Source: Euphorbia lathyris
Taxonomy: Eukaryota > Streptophyta > Magnoliopsida > Malpighiales > Euphorbiaceae
Assembly (NCBI RefSeq): GCF_963576675.1
Contig: NC_088915.1
Span: 90,405,501-90,469,500, forward strand
Direction of reading: 5' to 3'
Length of the DNA: 64,000 bases
Shown here: in pieces, positions 47,065 through 56,061 of the stretch
How positions within the stretch are numbered: the stretch's first letter is position 1
Layout: each line of letters opens with the position of its first letter
The notes under the pieces: generated by a model
What the model saw: the letters and a program-made list of their open reading frames with translations, nothing else
What the model was told of the DNA's origin: nothing
Databases searched by the model: none
Translations under genes and position numbers: made by a program

Positions 47065-48685
47065 TGATGCGGCTTCTCGCGAAACCTCACTAAGGGATAA
47101 GTGTACCCCGGCGTTATCAAGTAATAAATTTATGGTTTAAGTCCAGGTTATCGTCCACAGGATTTATTTCTGCAAGTATCAAGCTACTAAGTCTCGGATG
47201 TTATCTAAGCTTAGGGGGTTTTGAGTTTGGTTTTGTTAAATTAATCTACTCCTAGGTTGAATTGTGCTAATCCTAGCTAAATTATCTAATTCTAACTAAG
47301 TTATCTAATTCTAGTTAAGTTATTCTAAGCCTAACTAAATTACTCTACCCCTAATTGATCTTTCATTAATGAAACTATTCGAAGGAACATGGAATGATCG
47401 ATAATAATTAAGATAGATTATCAAGTCTATTGAGTAAAACCTAATCCAAGTCACTTGTATTCAAGGCGATTAACCCTACTTACCCTCCTGAGGTTCCTAG
47501 CGCGTGATTCCCTAAGGCCGAAACTAGGTCTAAGGCTCAGTAAATTGGCGCTTAATCAACTAAGAGGTCGTCAATCTCCTAGGCTCTGACTAGGTCAGAT
47601 TCAGCTCGCAATATGTGCCTACTAGATTTTGGGGCTTTTGAATGAGTTAAACCAATTGAATAAAGCGTAAGACAAGAATTAGACAATAAACATAGAACAA
47701 AACAAGAGCTAAATTATTATTAAAGGCGAGATGATTGTCACAAGATACAATAAGACAAGTTCGGCAACTGTATCAAAGAGTACAAACATAGAAAGATGAA
47801 AGAAGATACAAAAATCCCTTTCAGGGAACCTGTTTACTCTGCAGCCGGCGACTTGATCTTAAGGACGGACCTTGATAATTCCTCGGTAGAAAGCTTTGAA
47901 GGAGCTTCAATGGAGTTTGAGGAAGATGGAGAAGATGGAGAGGAATTACAAGGGGAAAGCTTAAATAATTTACAAAAACGAAAGATCTCTAATTTACAAT
48001 TGGAAATTCCTATTTATAGACGCGTCTCGGGCCTCATTTTGACCTAATTTCGTGTCCTTGTTGGTGTAGGAAGACGTGGGGCCGAACGTGGCTTTGTGGG
48101 GGCGGAATTGGTCTTTTTGACCAATTCCCGCAGGTCTGCTCGCCGAGCAGGAAAGGCTGCTCGCCGAGCAGGAAAGGCTGCTCGCCGAGCAGAATTGCGA
48201 CGAGCAGCCCCTGCTCGCCGAGCAGGCACCTGGCGGCCTGCTCGGCGAGCAGAAATGGCTCGAGGGGCCCTGCTCGCCGAGCGTTTTCGCCCAAAGCGCG
48301 CTCGATCCATGCCGGATGACTTCTAAACCCTTTTTCGTCCGAACTTACACCTGCACATGCATAAAAACTCCAGAAAACATTAGTCCAAAAGCCGAATTGA
48401 TCCGTCAATCGCTTATTTTGAGCAAACGCTTTGTTTGGTGCGAATTTTGACGGACCAATTAGCTTCAAAAGATAACGGAATTCTAATATGCGTGTTATTT
48501 CGGCCGTATTTGCCTAAATTGATCACAAAACGAGCCTAAATGACGAAAAGTAAATAGAATGCTTCCAATTTCTAACTAACTCACACAAAAGCATTTAAAT
48601 GCGAGAATTGCTCGCTTATTAGCCAAATAAACCTAAAAACCGTCCTACAACCGTACCCAAAGGTAGGGGTTTGTGACCCCTATCA
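47065..48685 (-). repeat. Athila 5' LTR (1621 bp)
   Basis: Drives the element on the minus strand; TATA at 48010-48019. It is 21 bp longer than the 3' LTR, exactly one palindromic unit (GCTCGCCGAGCAGGAAAGGCT-type) in the array at 48136-48282. Confidence 0.9.
48136..48282. repeat. GC-rich palindrome array in Athila 5' LTR
   Basis: Six copies of CTGCTCGCCGAGCAG or close variants. The first three are nearly identical and spaced at 21 bp, so the extra unit against the 3' LTR is a tandem gain here or a loss there. Confidence 0.85.
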
Positions 48686-48690
48686 CTGAC

Positions 48691-50298
48691 TAACATATAC
48701 CTCTTCGTTTATAAATCCATTAAGAAATGCACTCTTGACATCCATTTGATATAATTTGAAGTTCATGAAACTAGCATATGCACATAAAATTCGTATAGCC
48801 TCTAACCTAACAACTGGAGCAAAGGTCTCACCGTAGTTAATGCCTTCTTGCTGACTATAGCCTTGAGCTACAAGTCGGGCTTTGTTCCTGACTACATTGC
48901 CTTGCTCGTCTAATTTATTTTTAAAGACCCACTTAGTTCCTATGGTCTTTTGATTCCTAGGTTTTGGTACTAAATCCCATACCTCATTTCTCTTGAATTG
49001 ATCGAGCTCTTCTTGTATAACATTGATCCAGAATTCGTCGTGCTCAGCATCGGTGAAATTCTTTGGTTCATTGACTGAGACAAACGCAACATTGCTAAGA
49101 TATCTCCTGAGTTGATTCCTTGTCATCAGGTTGTTCTCAGCAGCATCAAGAATGGACTTCTCCGAATGTCCTCTTGGGATTTTGATTTCTTTGGGTAATG
49201 TTGAGTTGTCAGGAGCTGGTGTTTCAATAATCTCTGCAGTTTTAGATTGGTCAGCAAAGGTAATTTCAGGTTCGTTTTTACCTTTGGTCAGCCCGTGTGG
49301 TAATGACTCAGCGGCTCCATTTTGATCAGCGGAAGCTGAGCTCGGGTCATCTTCGGCAGACTGACTTGACTTTCCTATAGGGTCAGTTTCATCGAACTCG
49401 ATATGGACAGACTCTTCTACGATTTGAGTTCGTTTATTGAACACCCTATATGCTTTACTGTTAGTTGAGTACCCTAGAAAGATCGCTTCGTCAGCTTTAG
49501 AATCAAATTTGGCAAGGTTGTCTTTCATATTGAGTATGAAACATTTACAACCAAAAGCACGAAAGTATCCAATGTTGGGCTTTCATCCTTTCCAAAGTTC
49601 ATAAGGGGTTTTCTTAAGAATAGGTCTAACTAAAGCCCTATTGAGTATATAGTATGCTGTGTTGACAGTTTCACCCCAGAAATACTTTGGAAGCCTATTC
49701 TCACTCAGCATTGTCCTAGCTATTTCAACTAGTGTTCTGTTCTTCCTTTCAACAACCCCATTTTGTTGAGGAGTTCTAGGAGCAGAAAAATTATGGTCAA
49801 TACCTTTGACTTCACAGAATTCATCAAACTATTGGTTTTTGAATTCTCCGTCATTATCACTACGGATGTGAGCTAATTTTAAATCTTTGTCATTTTCAAG
49901 TTTTCTGATCAGTGTTGAGAACGTCTCAAAAGCTTCATCCTTGCTACTCAGCAAGATGACCCAGGTGTACCGAGAGAAATCGTCTACAATGACTAAGGAA
50001 AATTTCTTACCGCCCAAGCTGAGTGGTTGGACAGGTCCGAAAAGATCCAAGTGTCGTAATTCCAATGGACGTTTGGTTGAGACAATATTTTTACTTTGAA
50101 AAAACTTTTTGGTTTGTTTACCTTGCTGACAAGCATTACATAATTGATCTTTCTCAAATCTAAGTTTGGGCAGACCCTCAACTAATTGCTTTCTTGCTAA
50201 TTTTGCAAGGAGGTCCAAGCTTACATGACCAAGTCTCCTATGCCATAGCCAGGAATTATCTTCCTTAGACACTAAGCATATGTTTTTCGAATTTTTTT
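48691..50298 (-). pseudogene. SIRE integrase and RT first half
   Basis: Right piece of the SIRE pol. Integrase: zinc-finger HRRLGH...CNACQQGK, core LDLFGPV and HIRSDNDGEF with the catalytic Asp residues, and PQQNGVVERKN. Stops are TAG 49829-49831 and TGA 49583-49585. [31 protein letters not shown], then [12 protein letters not shown] just before the Athila duplication at 48690. A frameshift in an A-run at about 50290-50298 separates it from the protease. Confidence 0.88.
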
Positions 50299-50666
50299 TC
50301 CAAACTCAACATGTACACATTGTCAACATGAGGGGCAGTTAAAATCAAATCGTTTGTTTTTCCCTCGAGTATTCGACACTCAGTGGCATCAAATACAACC
50401 TTTCTACCACTGTCACACAGCTGAGCCACGCTCAATAGGTTATATTTGAGACCCCTGACTAAGGAGACTGACTCAATAGTAGGGTTACCTCCGATAGTAC
50501 CTGAACCTACTATCTTACCCTTTTTGTTGTCTCCGGAGCTTACACTTCCACCTCGTTTACGCACAAGTGTGATGAACTGAGTTTCATCACCAGTCATATG
50601 CCTCAAGCATGCACTATCAATATACCAAAGCTTTGACTTCTCCGCACACCTCAGGCTCACCTGCAT
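50299..50666 (-). pseudogene. SIRE protease region
   Basis: Copia pre-integrase protease domain. The active site reads DSA in WYIDSACLRHMTGD, where the family has DSG, so it may be inactive. LVRGLKYNLLSVAQL follows, as in other copia elements. It is in the gag frame after a stop at 50673. Confidence 0.85.
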
Positions 50667-50672
50667 TTTAAA

Positions 50673-51821
50673 TTATTCATCTTTAGGTACCCAATTCTTT
50701 TTGGGTCCTCGTTGGTTAGCATAAACAGGTGAAGCATCATGTTTTATTTTATGACGACATACATTTATGGTGTGGCCATCTTTACCACAATTGTCACAAA
50801 AGATTACCCTTTGAGGGTATTTCCTCTTTTGGTCAGCACGATGGTGCTGAGCATACCAACACACTTTTATCGTGTGTCCTCTCTTTCCACAACAGTCACA
50901 CTGACTGTTCTGCTGAGTGTACTGTCGATGCTGACCAGTACTTTGATACTCAGTATTCAGATAGAACCTTTTCTTAGCCGATGTACTCAGCTGGTTCTGT
51001 ATGGTTGTGATGTCCTTTCTCAGCTTCTTAGAGTCTGATTGGACTTCAGAGACAAATTTATGCATTATTTTCAAATTCTCATCCTATCTAGTGTTCTCCT
51101 GAAGTAGATGTCGGAGATCACTTAGTTTGACCTCCTCAATCTCATCACATCGCCTGCGGAGTGCCTTTATTTTCTTATTACACTTTTTGGTCAGTGTATA
51201 TAAATCACTCAGGGCGTTAACCATTTCATTTCTAAGCATGAGAAGAGATGTTACCTCATTAGAGTGTTCCTCTTGGTCAGACTCATCTGAGAGGTCAGCA
51301 TGCTCAGATCGGCATTGGTCAGCAGCTTCATCAGCCATAAAACATATGTTTGCTTACTCTGTGGTATCAGCTTTTGATGAGGTTGACTCATCACTGTCAC
51401 TCCATGTTTCCACCATTGCTTTTCTACTGCCTTTCTTTTCTTTCTTCAAAGTGGGACAGCTTGATTTAATATGCCCAGTTTGATGACATTCAAAGCATGT
51501 GACAGACTTCGAGATGTCCTTTTTGTATCTGCTGTCGCTGGGCTCAGCTTTGTACTTATCGCTTCTTCTGAATTGCCTTTTACTGTTCTTGTCATTCTTT
51601 CTGAACAGCTTCTTCATCTTCCTGGTAAACATGGCCATCTCCTCATCATCTGATGAGTCAACTTCCATTGAGTCAACTTTCATGACAAGTGATTTTTGTT
51701 TCTTGTCTTCTGACTTTTCTTTAGCTTCAAAGTTTTTCATTAATATTTCGTGGGTCAGCAAAGATCCGATCAGCTCATCGTATTTATATGTGGTCAAGTC
51801 CTGAGCTTCTTCCACAGTTGT
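50673..51821 (-). pseudogene. SIRE gag, C-terminal half
   Basis: Truncated at 51821 by the Tat/PMD element. Starts in EEAQDLTTYKYDELIGSLLT, the last part of the copia gag core. It holds a CCHC knuckle (CFECHQTGHIKSSC), a predicted coiled coil (about 51338-51084) and two further knuckles (CDCCGKRGHTIKVC and CDNCGKDGHTINVC). In-frame stops at 51354 and 51084 break it; a third at 50673 separates it from the protease. It binds element RNA in the capsid in intact relatives. Confidence 0.85.
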
Positions 51822-54030
51822 TGTTAGACGAGGTGCCGCGGCCTAATCTCCCGGGCGGACCGGGGGGTGGACACCTCATGGCGATGTAAGCGGTGATTGG
51901 CGCCGAAAGCAACCAATCGTGGAATCAAGCTGCACGGCAGGACCGGAGCTCGGAGTATGGAAGAGTCGCCACCCACGAATGGGAAAATGAACACCGATCC
52001 CTTGCGGGAGACCGGTGAGGGTTCGGAAAACTTAGGTACGAGCCGAGAAGGCTAGCTCCTTTCCGGAGAAAGGCTACTAGGCACCCCGACATCGCCCGGT
52101 TATGAACCACCGGCCTCCTACTCAGCGTGTTAGGCGATAACGGACTAATCGCATATTTCTTTAAGTTTAAAATTCATTTGAAACCTTTTCTTTCTCGTTT
52201 TGAAACCGTTTTGAGCATATATTATTGAAAGCCATTTTGGTAAAGAATCACCCATTTTGCATAAATTTATAAAGGAGAGAGGGGGAGAAGAGAGAATTGA
52301 TTTATTTTACAGTGGGTCTTATGCTTCGATTCACATGTTAACTCTACACTAAACTCACTCCCCGAAAACGAGTTTATTTACTTGGTTCGTACCTTAATCG
52401 CCGTTGGAACGATTTAGGTACGTTTCAAAACCCCGTTTATTTATGTGGCCTCTACTCGAACCGCCGTTGGAATGACTCGAGCGTTTGAAGACGTGGAATA
52501 AAGAATTTTAACCCGAAAACGTGGTTAGGCATACAAGTCAATTTACTTTGTACAAATCATTTAAGAAAACGATTCAAAACTCTATTATTTACGATTAAAA
52601 GCTATTTCAATTACAAGGTTCGCTTAATCCGTCGTTGGAACGGACTAAGGTTTTAAAACATGATGTTTTAAGAAATGGTTTAAAAATGTCAAGAAAACGT
52701 TATTTACACTTTAGGAATATCTAGAAAACTTTAAGTTTAAATAAGCAAATTAAACTCTCTTTTTGTGATTTTACTTTCCCCTTTTCACTCAATTAACCTT
52801 TAACATTATCATAATTACAATAATAAACCAATTAAACCAAAATTCACCAAGTAAAACACATTTGGAATATATACATATATACAAGAATAAAATAGAAATA
52901 CATATATACAAAGTTTTATCTAAAAATATGGATATATCTATAGATGAAAATAAGTAAGAAATATTATATGATATAACAAAGAAAGTGAAAAAGAATACTA
53001 AATATAATACCTTTTTATTCTAATTCAAAATATGTAAAAACAATGAACCAAGTTTATAAATGGGAAGAATAACATTTAATCTCCAAAATAGTTTTACCCA
53101 ATGATAACTAACATAATTCAAATGAGCCAAAAACCATATATATATACATATATACTACTTTATAATATTAAATCCAAACGAATTAAATTTCAACATGAAA
53201 TAAATAAATATATAGTACATAATAAATAGTTATAGGATTAAAAAATAATTTTTATAAACATATTACACAATAATATACATATATTGACAAGTAGAAATGT
53301 CAAAAAGTGAGGAAAGGAGGATAAAAATGGTGACTTTCGGTTTCCAGCAGATTACCGACGGAAAATCCATCGCCAATCTGCTGTTAGTGACAGAAAAGGT
53401 AGAATTACAGCAGCACTCCAAAACTTTTCAGATTCGTTCAAAAGCTTTAAATTAAATCTAATTCAATCGTTTTGGATCTCCGAACTACCAAAAATGGATC
53501 ATAGTCTATAACGGAGTTTCCTAAAACGACGTTTTTATTTTAAAACGTTATTCGGAAATATCTTTTCGAAACTTATAATTACAACGTTTTTAATACCCGA
53601 ACTACCTTTTAATCGGATCATGGTTCGTATTGTGATATTAAAACGAGGTTTTTTATTTTAAAACAAAACCGAATTTTTATTTAACACGGGATAAATAAAT
53701 ACGAAGAATTAAATAAAACGCGATAAATAAATGAATAACTAAATAAATAAAATTATAACATAAAGATAAATAAAGAAAATAAAATAAATGAAATAAATAA
53801 AACGAGTCTAGTCCTCGGATAATACCTCAAGTTCGGTATTGACGGTTGAAGTCAGTTGATTCCACGAATCGTGCTTTTCCGGTGTTTTTGTGTTTTTGGT
53901 AAAATTTTAACTTTTAGGAAATTTGGAATTTTTAGGAAAAAAAATGTTTTTTTCCCAAAAAAAAGATTTTCTCTCTCTAAAAATGTTTAGAGTGAGAAGC
54001 TCCTCCCCCAAAAGTCCTCTTTGAATGCAT

Positions 54031-54065
54031 GGGGATCCGTGCCTTATATAGGCAAACGGATCCCC
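54031..54065 (-). promoter_or_regulatory. LTR TATA box in the loop of a perfect inverted repeat
   Basis: GGGGATCCGT (54031-54040) and ACGGATCCCC (54056-54065) are exact inverted copies. The 15 bases between hold CCTATATAAGG (minus strand), a strong TATA box. Transcription should run leftward, away from the palindrome array. Confidence 0.7.
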
Positions 54066-54070
54066 GGAAC

Positions 54071-54460
54071 TTTGGGCGACGCCCGAAGAAAATTGGGCGT
54101 CGCCCAAAGTCAGTTGGGCGAACGCCCAAGCTAGTTGGGCGAACGCCCAACATGGTTGGGCGAACGCCCAACTATTGTTGGGCGTTCGCCCGACAATTGT
54201 CGGGCGTCCGCCCAACGTCGCTGGGCGCTCGCCCAGCGGCTGTAGGGCACGCCCGCCTAGCGGCCGTCGGGCGTGCGCCCGCGCTGTCGGGCGTGCGTGT
54301 CCCACGGTCGTCGAGCGCGCACTCCGCGCTGCCGGGCATGCACGCCCAACGGACGTCGAGCGTGCACCCCGCGCTGCCGGGCGCACGTCCAACTTTCGTC
54401 GGACATGCGTCGGCTGCTGCTAGGCGCTCGTACCACATCGCTGAGCACTCGCGAGCCGTC
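54071..54460. repeat. Palindromic GGGCG array in LTR U3
   Basis: About 18 units of about 21 bp, each centred on a short palindrome such as TTGGGCGAACGCCCAA. Units nearest the TATA box (54071-54200) are close to perfect; those further right become GC-rich variants (GTCGGGCGTGCGCCCG, CTGCCGGGCATGCACGCC). Open frames here in all directions are by-products of the repeat. Confidence 0.85.
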
Positions 54461-54593
54461 CACTTGACGATCGCGACTCACATTAATTTTTCTTTTCTTA
54501 TTATATATTTTTGTTTTAAAACTTCCGGAATCAACCGCTTCGACCGTCTTGTTTACAGGTTTTCGTCACAGGTCCTCCGACTCGGTGTCTACA

Positions 54594-54607
54594 GTTGCCC
54601 CTACTTT
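54594..54607 (-). other. Polypurine tract (Tat/PMD element)
   Basis: AAAGTAGGGGCAAC on the minus strand directly before TGTAGACACC. This is what sets the element orientation. Confidence 0.6.
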
Positions 54608-54835
54608 CCTATTTTGACAGTGATGTGTGTGTTTTGAAAACGTTTTTTGCTAACGCAACACATGCAATGTAAAACATATAAAAGTAAGAGACACGTAAAG
54701 AGTACGAGGAAGAATACCTGACCTTTGCGATGCGCGTTCTGGCGTCATTTTCGATTCTTTCCGTCATTGCCTTTGAATCGGCTGCCGGCGGATGTTCTTC
54801 TTACGGACCCTAGTCTAAGTGGACTACGGGTAAAA

Positions 54836-55630
54836 ATGGTTCAAAAGCAACCTTGGTGCACGACCGCGAGTAAAATGGGTCAAAAGCGACCCCGGCCTAC
54901 GACCGGGGGGAAATGGCTCAAAAGCAACCCTGGTCTACGACTGTGGGTAAAATGGCTCAAAAGCGACCCTAGTCTACGACTGTGGGTAAGGTGGCTCAAA
55001 AGCGACCTCGGTCTACGACCGTGGGAAAAATGGCTCAAAAGCAACCCTGGTCTACGACCGCGTGTAAAATGGCTCAAAAGCGACCACGGTTCACGACCGG
55101 GGTAAAATGGCTCAAAAGCAACCCTGGTCCCCGACCGCGGGTAAAATGGCTCAAAAGCGACCCCGGTTCACGACCGGGGTAAAATGGCTCAAAAGCGACC
55201 TCGGCCTACGACCGGGTGGGAAATGGCTCAAAAGCAACCTTGGTCTACGACCGTGGGTAAAATGGCTCAAAAGCGACCCTAGTCTACGACTATGGGTAAG
55301 GTGGCTCAAAAGCGACCCCGGTCTACGACCGTGGGCAAAATGGCTCAAAAGCAACCCTGGTCCACGACCGCGGGTAAAATGGCTCAAAAGCGACCCCGGT
55401 TCACGACCGGGGTAAAATGGCTCAAAAGCAACCCTGGTCCCCGACCGCGGGTAAAATGGCTCAAAAGCGATCCCGGCTCACGACTGGGGTAAAATGGATC
55501 AAAAGCAACCCTGGTCCACGACCGCGGGTAAAATGGCTCAAAAGCGACCCTAGTCTACGACTGTGGGTAAAATGGCTCAAAAGCGACCCCGGTTCACGAC
55601 CGCGGGTAAAATGGCTCAAAAGCGAAGGTT
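54836..55630. repeat. 39-bp tandem repeat with 310-bp higher-order period
   Basis: About 20 units of about 39 bp (some 37-38), each starting AAAATGGCTCAAAAGC. Being near 13 codons long, it is open in several frames on both strands (WLKSNPGLRP, MAQKRPRSTT and LLSHFTHGRR types). Blocks recur at 310 bp (the block starting 54982 matches the one at 55292). It lies between the antisense PMD gene promoter and the purine tract. Most likely non-coding. Confidence 0.85.
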
Positions 55631-55980
55631 CTTTCTAACAATTCTGAATTCTTTTAAAACAGCGTTGTCTGTATTTTCTCACTGGAGCTAGTGTCTTGGA
55701 GGTTTGAATGGTTCGATAGGAACATCTTTTTATTCCGGAATGATTCAAACTAACAATTATTTTTCCGTTGACTGTCGTCTGTATTTTGACTGGTGCCGCT
55801 GTTCTGTAAAAATCGACTGTCGTCTGGAGTTCCATCTTGATATTATCGATCACTGTTTGGCAGAAACGCAGGCTGAAACGGACTGCAAATCGGAGGTCTC
55901 TGCACCTGGTAAATAATTATTTACTTTTTACCTTTATGTCACATCGTACCTTTTTCACTATTTACGGGAATGTCATTCCC
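55631..55980. other. Non-coding region upstream of the PMD gene
   Basis: Holds several copies of GACTGTCGTCTG-like words (55770-55825). No gene. Likely the proximal promoter region of the plus-strand PMD gene. Confidence 0.5.
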
Positions 55981-55986
55981 CTTGTC

Positions 55987-55993
55987 TATATAA
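55987..55993 (+). promoter_or_regulatory. TATA box of PMD gene
   Basis: TATATAA within GTCTATATAAGGTGG, 69 bp before the ATG at 56062, followed by a CT-rich leader (CTCTCTCTCTCT near 56024). Position and leader fit a plant pol II promoter for the gene antisense to the element. Confidence 0.65.
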
Positions 55994-56061
55994 GGTGGTG
56001 GGGTTTCATTTCAACCCCACACCCTCTCTCTCTCTAACTTTTGATTTGGATTATTCTCGGG

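Larger units (their letters stand above)
39298..48685 (-). mobile_element. Athila Ty3/gypsy retrotransposon, TSD CTGAC
   Basis: Complete 9.4-kb element on the minus strand inserted in the SIRE RT. LTRs are 47065-48685 (5') and 39298-40897 (3'). The duplication CTGAC is at 39293-39297 and 48686-48690. The PBS is the Athila-type TGGCGCCGTTGCCGGGGA. The protease DLGASINLMPLS and RT FMDDF fit Athila. The N-terminal gag domain is missing: the zinc-knuckle region starts about 90 bp after the PBS. All coding parts keep one frame, broken by three stops. Confidence 0.92.
33903..51821 (-). mobile_element. SIRE-type Ty1/copia retrotransposon, split by nested insertions
   Basis: A large copia element on the minus strand with order gag, protease, integrase, RT, RNase H, then an env-like ORF and 3' LTR, as in the SIRE/Maximus lineage. 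It is interrupted by an Athila element at 39298-48685 (inside RT) and by a Tat/PMD element that begins at 51822 (inside gag). The N-terminal gag and 5' LTR are not seen and should lie beyond the window, past the nested elements. Many stops and at least three frameshifts make it inactive. Confidence 0.85.
51822..54593 (-). repeat. 3' LTR of Tat/PMD element (2.77 kb)
   Basis: Minus-strand ends TGTAGAC and GTCTAACA. From its start (54593): a palindrome array at 54460-54071, then the TATA box at 54052-54042, then a long A/T-rich middle (53330-52130) and a GC-richer end (52130-51822). An inverted repeat (53841-53863 against 54527-54548, GACGGT..GTTGATTCC) encloses the array. Assignment as 3' rather than 5' LTR rests on the purine tract next to it. 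Confidence 0.65.

Noticed and set aside
54071..54460. Regular short repeats with similar spacing, CRISPR-like look
   Set aside because: Units are palindromes with degenerate sequence and no unique spacers, in a plant LTR; not a CRISPR array.
51822..54593. Solo LTR in SIRE gag with TSD GTTGT/GTTGC
   Set aside because: The right flank reads as a purine tract, not as SIRE gag, so an LTR with adjoining internal region fits better; the flank match is likely chance.
54029..54637. 202-codon ORF with Arg/Ala/Pro repeats
   Set aside because: It is made by the GGGCG palindrome array inside an LTR; similar ORFs arise in other frames and on the other strand.
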